The position numbers and the translations under genes were made by a program. From assembly GCF_019468565.1 (NCBI RefSeq), contig NZ_CP080521.1, positions 3,224,001 through 3,288,000 of the forward strand: a stretch of DNA of 64,000 nucleotides, read 5' to 3'. Positions 8,344-17,640 of this stretch are shown here, piece after piece; position 1 is the stretch's first letter; each line of letters opens with the position of its first letter. A model generated the notes under the pieces. It searched no databases. It was not told where the DNA came from and saw nothing but the letters and a program-made list of their open reading frames with translations. The DNA comes from Pseudonocardia sp. DSM 110487 (GTDB lineage Bacteria; Actinomycetota; Actinomycetes; Mycobacteriales; Pseudonocardiaceae).

Positions 8344-11300
8344 TCACGGGGAGTCCCCGTGCCGTCGCAGCACGACCGGCCCGAGCAGGCCGGTGCGCAC
8401 CTGGCCCGCGTAGACACCCGCTGTGGGGGAGGCGTCGTCGAGGTAGCCGGCGAGGGTGCCGCGCACGACCACCTCGATCTCGTTCTCGCCCGGCCGAAGG
8501 TGGTCGGTGAGCTCGGCGCGCCACGGCCCCCACACCAGCCGGGCGGCGAGCGTGCCGTTCACGCGGACGTCTGCGGTGCCGCGCACCTCGCCGAGGTCGA
8601 GCACGGTGCGGCCACCGGACGGGGCGCTCACGCTGGTCCGGTAGGTCACCTGCCCGCCCAGCGCACGTAGCCCCAGCTCCTCCCACGGCACGAGCGGGAC
8701 CTCGGCCTCTGTGACCTCCAGCTCGACGGGACCGTCCAGCAGCGCCCCGCCCCGCCTGCCGTCGCGGGCGGTGACGCGCAGCAGCACGTCGGGGCCGTGG
8801 AGCGCGGGCAGCCGGACGACCCCGTCGACGGGGGTGATCTCGACGCCGTCCACCACGGCGACCACCGGCAGCCGTGTCGGCACCCGCAGGGCGAGCGTGC
8901 CCGGCGGGACGCGCAGCCGCAGCCACTCGGCGCGCTCCGGGCCGGGCGCGATGTCCGGCACGACCGGCAGCACCACGCCGTTCCCCGCTGCCGCCGGGTC
9001 GAGCCATGCGGCCCCGGGCAGCGGGTGGGGGCGCGTCCGCGCGCAGACGAAGCCGGGGTCGAGTGGGTGGCGGCGGCGCAGCAGCAGCGGCACGGCCGCG
9101 CCGCCCCGCACGGCCGTCCAGCCGGGCCCGCTGCACACGCCGAGGTCTGGTGAGTCGAGGGTGGCGGCCGTGGGCTCGCCGCCCTGGTTGGTGACGCGCA
9201 GGACCACCTCGTTGGCCCCGGCGCGCAGGTGCGGGCCGAGGTCGTAGGCGTGCACGCGGACCTCGCGGTGGCCGGGGTAGGGCTGGAAGTCGCCCTGGCG
9301 GCCCACCTCGATGCCGTTCACGAGCACCTGGCACGCGCCGTCCGAGCCCACGTGGACCCGCGCGTCCGCGGGGACGGCATCGAGCGGCAGGTCCAGCACC
9401 AGGTCGGCGGACTCGCCCTCCACCCACTCACCGCCCGGCAGCATCCACTCCGGCCGCCCGTACGCCTCGGCGTCGGTCACCACGGCGAACGCGGCGCGCA
9501 GCGGGCCGTCCCGCTCGGCGGTCAGCTCGATCTCCACGGCCACCGTGCGCGCGGCAGGGAGCGGGCTGAACGACAGGTGCCCCGTGCCGTCCACCGGCGC
9601 CTCGACCCCGTCGACGAGCACGCGGCGGGGCGCGCCCGCGCCGACGGCGAGCAGCAGCCCTCGCCGGTCGGGTAGCGGCAGGTGGGTGCGCACCGCCACC
9701 CGCTCGCCCGCGCGGACGTGCCGCCAGTCCAGGAACTCCTCGGGCACGTGGCCCTTCGGCCCGAGGGTCTCGGCGTGCGCGGGGTCGTCGCGGATGCCGC
9801 GCGAGAGCGACCACTCGGCGGGCCGCCACCCCGGCGGCTGGCTTTCGCTCCACGGCCCTCGTACCTGCGCGAACGGGCCGAATCCCGCGGTGACGGGCCT
9901 CCACCCGTCCTGCGGCGGGCCCATCGGCGGGAGTTCGCTGGCGGGAGGAACGCGGGACTCGCCGTGCTCGGACGTCGGGCCCGCAGGGGAGGAGACGTGT
10001 TCCAGGCGCCAGACCTCGATCGGGAGGATCCCCGGGCGGTCGGCGGCGGCGAGGTCGCCCCAGCGGTTGTCAAGGGTGGACTCGGCGAGCGCCCGCCATG
10101 GCCCGTCCAGGGCGATCGTCTCGACCACCGGGCCGAGCGGCTCCGCGGTCGGTTCCGGAAGATCGGGGCCGAGAACGACCAGGGCGACGGCGCCGTCGTC
10201 GAAGGGCACGGCGAACTCCCATGCCCCCTCGGCGGCGGTGACGTCCAGCTCGGTGCGCCGGCCCGTGCCCGGTGACCAGCTCTGCGCCCTCGGCCGCTCG
10301 TTCCCGGTCACGCGCACCCGCGCGACCCGGTCCCCGGGCGGGCGGAAGCGGTAGCCGGTGGTGCGGAGGGCGTCGTTGTAGCCCTGCCATGTGAAGCCGC
10401 TCTCCAGCCACGACCCGTGCAGGTCGAGGATCGGCGCCTCGGTGCCGGTGTGCTCGTCGTGCGCCGTGAGCGCGATGACGTGCGCGTTCCCGTGCCGGCG
10501 CAACAGGAAGGGGGCGTCGGCGTCCACCTGGACCGGGCCGCGGTGCACGGCGGACGGAACCTCCTGCGCGCTCGGGAGGACCGTGATCGTCCCGTCCGCG
10601 ACGGCGGCCGCGAACCGCTCACCGACCCCCGGGTCACCGCCGAGGAGGAGCTCCGGCGCCCGCTCGACGCAGAGCACCCGCCCGCCGACGGCCGCGAACT
10701 CCAGCAGCCGCTCCGCGGCGTCTCCGTGGAGGGCGGACACCGCGGGCAGCACGACCGTGCGGTAGGTCTCCGCGCCGATCCGCAGGCCGTCGGCGTGCAC
10801 CTCACCGGTGGCGAGGGTGGCCTCGTCGAGCGCGTCGTGGTCGACGTTCGCGCGCTCGAGCACGCCACGCCGCTCGGAGAGCCACGAGTTGACGCCGTTC
10901 AGCTCACGGAACACGCGGTTGACGCGCTCTGCGTCCGGCAGCGGGCCGGCGAGGGTGACGTGCGCCTGCGCGGTGGTGGTGGGGGACAGCAGCAGCACGT
11001 CGGCCACATGGGTGCCGGCCGTCAGCACGGCGCACAGGCGGGATACCGCCTTCGCGAACACCGGGTAGGACGGCCAGTACGGCTGGCGCCAGCAGGTGGA
11101 CGGCGGCGCCCACTCCCACCAGCCGCCGACCGTGGCGTAGTAGACGGCGTGGGGGTCGTAGAGGGTGGCGCCGCGGCGCAGGAACGCCGAGAGCCAGTCG
11201 TAGGTCTCCTCGAGGGTGCCGCCCCAGCCGGATGAGTGGAATGCCTCGATCCACGTGCGCTCGTGGCCGTTCGCATGGGCGAGCGAGCTGTGGACCTTGG

Positions 11301-12345
11301 CATCGCCCCAGTGGTCGCTGCCCGGGGCGCCGTAGCCGCGGTGCAGGCCGAGGTAGTCGCCGTAGGTGTGTACCCCGCCGACCGGGTCGCCCTCGCGGGC
11401 CGGTGAGGCCTGGTCGAACCCGCAGACGAGGCCGCGCTCGGCGAACCAGGCGTCGTGCTGGTCGAAGAAACCGCGACGGGCGAGCCAGGCCCGGTGGGCG
11501 TGGTAGTCGCGACGCACCCGGGCGGCCTCGGGAGAGATGTCCGGCTCCCACAGCGCCCACAGCAGGGGGAGCAGGTCGTAGCCGTACGCCTCGGCGAAGG
11601 TGGCGGCGAAGTCGCGGCCCCATGTCGGCATGGGCGGCAGCTCGTCCTGGAAGAAGCCGCCGATGGTGCGGCCGAACCAGTGCCCGACCGCCTTCTCCAT
11701 CGTGCCGTGGACCTGGTCGAGCAGCGCCGCGCAGGCCTGTGTGGAGAAGTAGTCGAAGCCGCTCGTGCCCGCGTGAACCAGCGTGACGCGGGCCTGCGGG
11801 CCCGCCCAGCGGGCGACGCCGTCCACGAGGGGGATGGCGACCCGGTCACCGTCCTCGACCACGGGGGACGGTAAGCCGGCGGGGTGGGTGAGAACAGCGT
11901 AGGCGGCGAGCGGGTCGTGCCCGGCCGGCGCGGTGACGGAGACGTCCGTGCCCTCGCGCTCGGTCCGGAACAGGGCCTGCCCGGCGAACCCGGGCTCGGC
12001 CGCGATCAGCCTGCCCTGGAAGTTCGCGCCGGAGAAGCCGATCTGGTCGTAGAGCCACAGCGTGAAGCCGAGCTCCTCTGCATCGGCGCAGGCGGCGTCG
12101 AACAGCTCGAGCCACTCCGGTGAGAGGAACGGCGGGTCGTCCGCCACCGAGCCGAACATCGGCCCGGTGGGCGCCAGGCAGAGCACGACGGCCTGCCGGA
12201 CGCCACCGGCCACGAGCTGCTCCATCTGCCAGCGCAGCCGTTCCCGGGTGACTCGCGCGCCGCTCCACCACCAGATCGGCAAGGGGCCGTACTGGGGGCC
12301 GGGGTCGGTGAACCGGGAGAGCAGGTCCTCGACCCCGGCCGTCAT
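8344..12345 (-). CDS. Very large GH106-like glycoside hydrolase (alpha-L-rhamnosidase type), cytoplasmic
   Basis: 1333 residues. The N-terminal part has the WWWSGARVTRERLRWQMEQ block and a glycosidase barrel typical of GH106-related proteins, with acid-rich motifs (GGFFQDELPPMP, GWGGTLEETYDW) that probably hold catalytic carboxylates. The C-terminal half is beta-rich, with repeated galactose-binding-like modules (VRVNGTLAARLVWGPWRAEL and similar). No signal peptide is present, so it should act on imported oligosaccharides. Its start overlaps the stop of the transporter gene (ATGA), linking import and cleavage. Next to a complete rhamnose catabolic operon and under a matching operator, release of L-rhamnose is the best guess. 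The open frame continues through the transporter gene but that part is a shadow. Confidence 0.8.
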   Translation of the reverse strand: MTAGVEDLLSRFTDPGPQYGPLPIWWWSGARVTRERLRWQMEQLVAGGVRQAVVLCLAPTGPMFGSVADDPPFLSPEWLELFDAACADAEELGFTLWLYDQIGFSGANFQGRLIAAEPGFAGQALFRTEREGTDVSVTAPAGHDPLAAYAVLTHPAGLPSPVVEDGDRVAIPLVDGVARWAGPQARVTLVHAGTSGFDYFSTQACAALLDQVHGTMEKAVGHWFGRTIGGFFQDELPPMPTWGRDFAATFAEAYGYDLLPLLWALWEPDISPEAARVRRDYHAHRAWLARRGFFDQHDAWFAERGLVCGFDQASPAREGDPVGGVHTYGDYLGLHRGYGAPGSDHWGDAKVHSSLAHANGHERTWIEAFHSSGWGGTLEETYDWLSAFLRRGATLYDPHAVYYATVGGWWEWAPPSTCWRQPYWPSYPVFAKAVSRLCAVLTAGTHVADVLLLSPTTTAQAHVTLAGPLPDAERVNRVFRELNGVNSWLSERRGVLERANVDHDALDEATLATGEVHADGLRIGAETYRTVVLPAVSALHGDAAERLLEFAAVGGRVLCVERAPELLLGGDPGVGERFAAAVADGTITVLPSAQEVPSAVHRGPVQVDADAPFLLRRHGNAHVIALTAHDEHTGTEAPILDLHGSWLESGFTWQGYNDALRTTGYRFRPPGDRVARVRVTGNERPRAQSWSPGTGRRTELDVTAAEGAWEFAVPFDDGAVALVVLGPDLPEPTAEPLGPVVETIALDGPWRALAESTLDNRWGDLAAADRPGILPIEVWRLEHVSSPAGPTSEHGESRVPPASELPPMGPPQDGWRPVTAGFGPFAQVRGPWSESQPPGWRPAEWSLSRGIRDDPAHAETLGPKGHVPEEFLDWRHVRAGERVAVRTHLPLPDRRGLLLAVGAGAPRRVLVDGVEAPVDGTGHLSFSPLPAARTVAVEIELTAERDGPLRAAFAVVTDAEAYGRPEWMLPGGEWVEGESADLVLDLPLDAVPADARVHVGSDGACQVLVNGIEVGRQGDFQPYPGHREVRVHAYDLGPHLRAGANEVVLRVTNQGGEPTAATLDSPDLGVCSGPGWTAVRGGAAVPLLLRRRHPLDPGFVCARTRPHPLPGAAWLDPAAAGNGVVLPVVPDIAPGPERAEWLRLRVPPGTLALRVPTRLPVVAVVDGVEITPVDGVVRLPALHGPDVLLRVTARDGRRGGALLDGPVELEVTEAEVPLVPWEELGLRALGGQVTYRTSVSAPSGGRTVLDLGEVRGTADVRVNGTLAARLVWGPWRAELTDHLRPGENEIEVVVRGTLAGYLDDASPTAGVYAGQVRTGLLGPVVLRRHGDSP

Positions 12346-13634
12346 GCCGCGGCCCGCTCTGCCTCGATCTGCTCGAGGGACTTGCCGACCGTGTCGGGCA
12401 TCCAGAAGAACCCGATGATGCCGCTGATGAGGAGGAACGCCGTGAGCAGCAGCGCGACCGGGCCGATCTCCACGGCCGCGAGGATCGGCACGAAGAACGA
12501 CCAGACGCCCAGCAGTGTGCGGGCCACGCCGAACGTGAAGCCCTGCGCGGTGCCGCGCAGCATCGTCGGGAACAGCTCCTGGCTGAACACCTTGTACGTG
12601 GGCTCGCCCGCGAGCGATGCGCCGATGCCGAAGAGCACGATGTTGGCGATCACGACGGGCACCGTGAACGGCAGCACGAGGTAGATCGCGTACGCGGCGA
12701 CCTGGAACAGGGCGCCGATGCCCCACATCATCCGGCGGGTGCGGTAGCTGCGGTCGTTGTAGCGCATGAACACGAAGACGGTGGAGAAGATCGTGATCAC
12801 GAACCCGGCGCAGGACAGCGCGACACCCGCGGCCTGCGTGCCCGCACCGAGCGTCTCGACGACGTAGGGGGTGAAGATGCCCGCGGTGCCGGCGGCCAGT
12901 CCCCAGAAGGTGTAGATCGAGGCCGTCCACACGAGCGCGCGCAGGTTGGCGCCGCGGAAGAGCGCGCCCACCTGCTCGCCGACCGATCGTGCGCGGCCCG
13001 CGGCCGCGGTCCAGCGGGCCGACTCGACCATGCCGCGGCGCAGCGCCCACGTCACGAGCGCGACGATCGCGAGGTGGATGAACACGATCCGCGTGCCCAG
13101 CAGGCCGATCGGGCTCAGCACCAGCGCCAGGATGAGCACGACAACCGGGCCGAGGCTCCACGCCACCTGGGTGAGCCCGATGAGTCGGCCGCGGCCCTTC
13201 GCCGGGGCGAACTCGCCCACCAGCGCGAGTGACGTGGGCACGTCCGCGCCCACCGCGACGCCGACGATGAACGTGCCGGCGAACAGCATGATCGGGTCGA
13301 CCGAGAACGCGATCAGCAGGATGCCGAGCGCGTACACGAGCAGGTCCCACTTGTAGATGCGCTTGCGGCCGAGCTTGTCGCCGAGCCGCCCTCCGACGAA
13401 CGCGCCGATCGCGCATCCGATGGCGTTCGGCCCGATCGCCGCGAGCGCGCCGACCCCGAAGCTCGACAGGCCCAGCTCGGCCTGGAACAGCGTGAGCCCA
13501 GCGCCCAGCGCCACGATCGAGCCTGCGTCGAGGTACGACGCCATCGCGGCGAGCACGGACCACTTCCACTGCTGCTTGCTGATCGTGCTGTCGTCCCCGC
13601 CGGGTTCGACCCCCACGGCATCGGGTGCGGCCAT
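12342..13634 (-). CDS. MFS sugar transporter of the rhamnose regulon
   Basis: 430-residue major facilitator with 12 predicted membrane helices; the GGRLGDKLGRKRIYK loop between helices 2 and 3 is the family signature of sugar-porter-like MFS proteins. Start chosen at MAAPDAV because GAGGAGAAGG lies directly upstream; a start 36 bases earlier lacks such a site. First gene of a two-gene operon with the cytoplasmic GH106-like enzyme, so it probably imports rhamnose-containing oligosaccharides or rhamnose. Promoter TTGTTG-17-TAGCCT (reverse strand) with a LacI-type operator over the expected transcription start. Confidence 0.85.
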   Translation of the reverse strand: MAAPDAVGVEPGGDDSTISKQQWKWSVLAAMASYLDAGSIVALGAGLTLFQAELGLSSFGVGALAAIGPNAIGCAIGAFVGGRLGDKLGRKRIYKWDLLVYALGILLIAFSVDPIMLFAGTFIVGVAVGADVPTSLALVGEFAPAKGRGRLIGLTQVAWSLGPVVVLILALVLSPIGLLGTRIVFIHLAIVALVTWALRRGMVESARWTAAAGRARSVGEQVGALFRGANLRALVWTASIYTFWGLAAGTAGIFTPYVVETLGAGTQAAGVALSCAGFVITIFSTVFVFMRYNDRSYRTRRMMWGIGALFQVAAYAIYLVLPFTVPVVIANIVLFGIGASLAGEPTYKVFSQELFPTMLRGTAQGFTFGVARTLLGVWSFFVPILAAVEIGPVALLLTAFLLISGIIGFFWMPDTVGKSLEQIEAERAAA

Positions 13635-13696
13635 GACCTTCTCCTCGTCTTCGTCGACGGCTTCGCACACGCGGTCCCCGGCTGTACCGCCGCCGG

Positions 13697-13722
13697 TTGA
13701 AACGTATTAAGGGGGGAGGCTA
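13697..13722 (-). promoter_or_regulatory. LacI-type operator plus -10 of the transporter/glycosidase operon
   Basis: TTGAAACGTATTAA at 13697-13710 is an imperfect LacI palindrome (ideal TGAAACGTTTCA). On the minus strand it lies 6 nt downstream of TAGCCT (13717-13722), which is 17 nt from TTGTTG (13740-13745). A repressor bound here would cover the transcription start. Confidence 0.65.
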
Positions 13723-13749
13723 GCGGCGGGGCGGACGCGCAACAAGCCC

Positions 13750-13764
13750 GAATCGTAACGATTC
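13750..13764. promoter_or_regulatory. Perfect palindrome GAATCG-TAA-CGATTC
   Basis: A 6-bp perfect inverted repeat with a 3-nt centre, just upstream of the leftward -35 box. It is unlike the LacI-type sites, so a second regulator may act at this divergent region; no obvious candidate gene is adjacent. Confidence 0.45.
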
Positions 13765-13916
13765 TGTCTGTGATCATCTCAGATATGTGCGGGATCGAGC
13801 GGGCTGTATCGCGACCTGATTCGCCGCTCGGCTTCCCGTGAACGACCGGTGAGGTGCGACGGGCCGGCTCCCGCCCTCGTGCGGGCGCCTGAGGCCGGGA
13901 AGTGGTGGGTCGCCCG

Positions 13917-13961
13917 TTGACGGCCCTTGCGACGTCTCCTACAGTGCATTGAAAGGTTTCA
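13917..13961 (+). promoter_or_regulatory. Rhamnose operon promoter and LacI-type operator
   Basis: TTGACG (13917-13922), 17-nt spacer, TACAGT (13940-13945), then the perfect palindrome TGAAAGGTTTCA (13950-13961) covering the expected start of transcription. The layout mirrors the leftward promoter at 13.7 kb, supporting joint control by one LacI-family repressor. Confidence 0.75.
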
Positions 13962-14000
13962 TTCCGTCGTCGATGTCGCCGTATGGGGGACCGAGCGCCG

Positions 14001-14348
14001 ATGCGCTACTGCTTCCTGCTCCAGGTGCGGCCCGACCGCCTTGACGAGTACAAGGAGCGCCACAGGCAGGTCTGGCCGGAGATGCTCGCTGCGTTGCGCG
14101 ACACCGGCTGGCGGAACTACTCACTGCACGTCCGCGAGGACGGGCTGCTCGTGGGGTACGTCGAGTGTGACGACCTGGCCGCCGCACAGCGCGCCATGGC
14201 GGAGACCGACGTGAACGCCCGCTGGCAGGCAGAGATGGCGCAGTATTTCACCGGCCTCGCAGGCCGGGCCCCGGACGAGGGGTTCCTCGTCCTCGAGGAG
14301 GTCTTCCACCTGGAGGACCAGCTGTCCCGAACGGAGAACCACAGGTGA
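14001..14348 (+). CDS. rhaM: L-rhamnose mutarotase
   Basis: 115 residues, the usual size of the RhaM/RhaU family. It begins with MRYCFLLQVRPDRLDEYKER, followed by the conserved HRQVWPEM (His catalytic in family members) and the YVECDD strand. It interconverts the alpha and beta anomers of L-rhamnose so that the isomerase has its preferred form. An ATG 18 bases earlier is in frame, but the GGGGGA ribosome site at 13985 suits this start. First gene of the plus-strand rhamnose operon; its end overlaps the isomerase start by four bases. Confidence 0.9.
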   Translation: MRYCFLLQVRPDRLDEYKERHRQVWPEMLAALRDTGWRNYSLHVREDGLLVGYVECDDLAAAQRAMAETDVNARWQAEMAQYFTGLAGRAPDEGFLVLEEVFHLEDQLSRTENHR

Positions 14349-15502
14349 GTGACGTCCGGGCCGCCCTGCGGCAGCAGCGCATCGAGACCCCGTCGTGGGC
14401 CTACGCCAACTCCGGCACCCGGTTCAAGGTGTTCGCCCAGCCCGGCGTCCCCCGCAACCCGGAGGAGAAGATCGCCGACGCCGGTGTGGTCCACCGGCTC
14501 ACGGGGGTGGCGCCGACGGTGGCGCTGCACATCCCGTGGGACAAGGTGGAGGACTACGCGGCGCTCGCCAAGTACGCCGCCGACCAGGGCGTCGGGATCG
14601 GGGCGATCAACTCCAACGTCTTCCAGGACGACGACTACAAGCTCGGTTCGGTCACCAACCCGGACCCGGCGGTGCGTCGCAAGGCCACCGACCACCTGCT
14701 CGAGTGCGTCGACATCATGGACGCCACCGGCAGCCGCGACCTCAAGCTGTGGTTCTCCGACGGCACCAACTACCCGGGCCAGGACTCGATCCGCGCCCGG
14801 CAGGACCGGCTCGCCGAGGCGCTGCGCGAGGTGTACGACCGGCTCGGCGACCACCAGCGGATGCTGCTGGAGTACAAGCTCTTCGAACCGGCGTTCTACA
14901 CCACGGACGTGCCGGACTGGGGCACCTCCTACGCCCACTGCATCGAGCTGGGGCCGAAGGCCACGGTGTGCATCGACACCGGCCACCACGCCCCGGGCAC
15001 GAACATCGAGTTCATCGTGGCGTTCCTGCTGCGGGCCGGGAGGCTGGGCGCGTTCGACTTCAACTCGCGCTTCTACGCCGACGACGACCTCATGGTCGGG
15101 GCGGCCGACCCGTTCCAGCTGTTCCGGATCATGCACGAGATCGTCTCCGCCGACGCGCTCGGCGAGGACGCCGGCATCGCGTTCATGCTGGACCAGTGCC
15201 ACAACATCGAGCCCAAGATCCCGGCGATCATCCGCTCGGTGATGAACGTCCAGGAGGCCACCGCCAAGGCGCTCCTGGTCGACGCCGCCGCCCTCGCCGC
15301 CGCGCAGCGGGCCGGTGACGTGCTCGGCGCCAACGCCGTCCTGATGGACGCCTACAACACCGACGTGCGCCCGCTGCTGCGCGAGCTCCGCGAGGAGATG
15401 GGCCTCGACCCGGACCCGATGGCCGCCTACGCCCGATCCGGCTACTTCGAGAAGATCGTGGCGGAGCGGGTGGGCGGCGAGCAGGCAGGCTGGGGCGCGT
15501 GA
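14345..15502 (+). CDS. rhaI: L-rhamnose isomerase (RhaI type)
   Basis: 385-residue isomerase converting L-rhamnose to L-rhamnulose. The TIM-barrel metal-site strands are visible: WFSDGTNYPGQD, CIDTGHHAPGTNIEF and FDFNSRFYADDDLMVG, with the Glu, Asp and His ligands expected for this Mn-dependent family. It is the actinobacterial/Pseudomonas-type RhaI rather than enterobacterial RhaA. GTG start overlapping the mutarotase stop (GTGA). A 16-bp perfect hairpin follows the stop. Confidence 0.93.
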   Translation: MSDVRAALRQQRIETPSWAYANSGTRFKVFAQPGVPRNPEEKIADAGVVHRLTGVAPTVALHIPWDKVEDYAALAKYAADQGVGIGAINSNVFQDDDYKLGSVTNPDPAVRRKATDHLLECVDIMDATGSRDLKLWFSDGTNYPGQDSIRARQDRLAEALREVYDRLGDHQRMLLEYKLFEPAFYTTDVPDWGTSYAHCIELGPKATVCIDTGHHAPGTNIEFIVAFLLRAGRLGAFDFNSRFYADDDLMVGAADPFQLFRIMHEIVSADALGEDAGIAFMLDQCHNIEPKIPAIIRSVMNVQEATAKALLVDAAALAAAQRAGDVLGANAVLMDAYNTDVRPLLRELREEMGLDPDPMAAYARSGYFEKIVAERVGGEQAGWGA

Positions 15503-15505
15503 ACT

Positions 15506-15547
15506 CGTGAGTGGATACGCGCGCTATAGCTCGCGTATCCACTCACG
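15506..15547. repeat. Intercistronic 16-bp perfect hairpin
   Basis: CGTGAGTGGATACGCG at 15506-15521 pairs exactly with 15532-15547; the loop contains the palindrome GCTATAGC. It begins four bases after the isomerase stop and ends 30 bases before the next start, with no T-tract. It may be an attenuator, an mRNA-stability element or a member of the stop-associated palindromes in this genome. Confidence 0.75.
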
Positions 15548-15577
15548 ACCCCCACACCACAGAACCCGGAAGGGACC

Positions 15578-17614
15578 ATGACGAACCCCACCGTCCAGGA
15601 GCTCATCGCTCGGAGCAACCGGCTCGGGGCCGATCCGACCACCACCAACTACGCGGGTGGCAACACCTCCGCGAAGGGCTCCGAGACCGATCCGGTGACG
15701 GGTCAACCGGTCGACCTGATCTGGGTCAAGGGCTCCGGCGGCGACCTCGGCACGCTCACCGAGAAGGGCCTCGCGGTGCTCCGGCTGGACCGGATGCGGG
15801 CGCTCGTCGACGTCTACCCGGGCGTGGAGCGCGAGGACGAGATGGTCGCCGCGTTCGACTTCTGCCTGCACGGCAAGGGCGGGGCCGCGCCGTCGATCGA
15901 CACCGCGATGCACGGGCTCGTCGAGGCCGACCACGTCGACCACCTGCACCCGGACGCCGGTATCGCCATCGCGACCGCCGCCGACGGCGAGGCGCTCACC
16001 AAGGAGATCTTCGGCGACCGCGTGCTGTGGGTGCCGTGGCGGCGCCCCGGCTTCCAGCTGGGCCTCGACATCGCCGCGGTGAAGGCGGCCAACCCGCAGG
16101 CGATCGGCGTGATCCTCGGCGGCCACGGCATCACCGCGTGGGGTGCCACGAGCGAGGAGTGCGAGCGCAACTCGCTCGACATCATCCGTACCGCCCAGGC
16201 CTACATCGACTCCCGGGGTGCGGCGGAGCCGTTCGGCCCGGTGCGCCCCGGTTTCGAACCCATTCCCGAGGACGAGCGGCTTGCCCGCGCCGCCGCGCTC
16301 GCGCCCGTGATCCGCGGGCTCGCCTCCACCGACCGGCGCCAGGTCGGGCACTTCACCGACGCAGGTGTCGTGCTCGACTTCCTGTCCCGCGAGAAGCTGG
16401 CGCACCTCGCCGCGCTGGGCACCTCCTGCCCCGACCACTTCCTGCGCACCAAGGTCGCGCCGCTCGTGCTGGACCTGCCGGCCACCGCCCCGCTGGACGA
16501 GGCGATCGCCCGGTTGAAGGAGCTGCACACCGCCTACCGCGAGGACTACCGCGCCTACTACGAGCGCAACGCGACGCAGGACAGCCCGCCGATCCGCGGT
16601 GCCGACCCGGCGATCGTGCTCGTCCCGGGCGTCGGCATGTTCAGCTTCGGCGCCAACAAGCAGACCGCGCGCGTTGCGGGCGAGTTCTACGTCAACGCGA
16701 TCAACGTGATGCGCGGCGCCGAGGCGGTCTCCACCTACGCCCCGATCCCCGAGTCGGAGAAGTTCCGCATCGAGTACTGGGCCCTCGAGGAGGCCAAGCT
16801 CCAGCGGATGCCCAAGCCGAAGCCCCTTGCCACCCGGATCGCGTTCGTCACCGGCGGCGGGTCCGGCATCGGCAAGGCGATCGCCGAGCGCCTTGCCGCC
16901 GAGGGCGCCTGCGTCGTCGTGGCCGACCGGGACGCCGACGCGGCCGCCGCCGTCGCCGCCGAGCTGGGCTCGGCCGACGTGGCGGTGCCGGTCACCGTCG
17001 ACGTCACCGACGCCTCCGCGGTCGCCGCGGCCGTGGACGCCACGGCGCTGGCGTTCGGCGGCGTCGACCTCGTGGTCAACAACGCGGGCCTGTCGATCTC
17101 CAAGCCGTTGCTGGAGACCACCGACGCCGACTGGGACATCCAGCACGACGTCATGGCGAAGGGCTCGTTCCTCGTCTCCCGCGCCGCGGCGAAGGCGATG
17201 CTGGCGCAGGGCATGGGCGGCGACATCGTCTACATCTCCAGCAAGAACGGCGTGTTCGCCGGCCCGAACAACGTGGCGTACGGCGCGGCGAAGGCCGACC
17301 AGGCCCACCAGGTGCGGCTGCTCGCGGCCGAGCTGGGCGAGCACGGCATCAAGGTCAACGGGGTGAACCCGGACGGCGTCGTGCGCGGCTCCGGGATCTT
17401 CGCGGGCGGCTGGGGCGCCCAGCGCGCCGCCGTCTACGGCGTGCCGGAGGAGGAGCTTGGCAAGTTCTACGCCCAGCGCACGCTGCTCAAGCGGGAGGTG
17501 CTGCCCGAGCACGTCGCCGCGGCGGTCTTCGCGCTCACCGGCGGCGACCTGACCCACACCACAGGCCTGCACATCCCGGTCGACGCCGGGGTGGCGGCGG
17601 CCTTCCTGCGCTAG
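15578..17614 (+). CDS. rhaD: Bifunctional rhamnulose-1-phosphate aldolase / L-lactaldehyde dehydrogenase
   Basis: 678-residue fusion known from bacterial rhamnose operons. The N-terminal class II aldolase domain has the zinc-ligand cluster HVDHLHPDAG (about 115-125) and cleaves L-rhamnulose-1-phosphate to dihydroxyacetone phosphate and L-lactaldehyde. The C-terminal SDR domain has TGGGSGIGKAIAERL (from about 425), NNAG, and YGAAK (Tyr568), and probably oxidises lactaldehyde to lactate. Fusion keeps the reactive aldehyde channelled. ATG after AGAACCCGGAAGGG. Neighbours before and after supply the other steps of the pathway. Confidence 0.92.
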   Translation: MTNPTVQELIARSNRLGADPTTTNYAGGNTSAKGSETDPVTGQPVDLIWVKGSGGDLGTLTEKGLAVLRLDRMRALVDVYPGVEREDEMVAAFDFCLHGKGGAAPSIDTAMHGLVEADHVDHLHPDAGIAIATAADGEALTKEIFGDRVLWVPWRRPGFQLGLDIAAVKAANPQAIGVILGGHGITAWGATSEECERNSLDIIRTAQAYIDSRGAAEPFGPVRPGFEPIPEDERLARAAALAPVIRGLASTDRRQVGHFTDAGVVLDFLSREKLAHLAALGTSCPDHFLRTKVAPLVLDLPATAPLDEAIARLKELHTAYREDYRAYYERNATQDSPPIRGADPAIVLVPGVGMFSFGANKQTARVAGEFYVNAINVMRGAEAVSTYAPIPESEKFRIEYWALEEAKLQRMPKPKPLATRIAFVTGGGSGIGKAIAERLAAEGACVVVADRDADAAAAVAAELGSADVAVPVTVDVTDASAVAAAVDATALAFGGVDLVVNNAGLSISKPLLETTDADWDIQHDVMAKGSFLVSRAAAKAMLAQGMGGDIVYISSKNGVFAGPNNVAYGAAKADQAHQVRLLAAELGEHGIKVNGVNPDGVVRGSGIFAGGWGAQRAAVYGVPEEELGKFYAQRTLLKREVLPEHVAAAVFALTGGDLTHTTGLHIPVDAGVAAAFLR

Positions 17615-17640
17615 TGTCCCGAGCCGCGATCGGAGGAACG

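Noticed and set aside
8344..13668. A single open frame of 1774 codons on the minus strand
   Set aside because: Its first 440 codons lie out of frame over the well-supported MFS gene and are Arg/Gly/Pro-rich low-quality sequence; the real glycosidase starts at 12345 with an ATGA overlap.
15524..17572. Long minus-strand open frame opposite the aldolase fusion
   Set aside because: High-GC third positions keep antisense frames open; composition is His/Arg/Val-rich with no family motifs.
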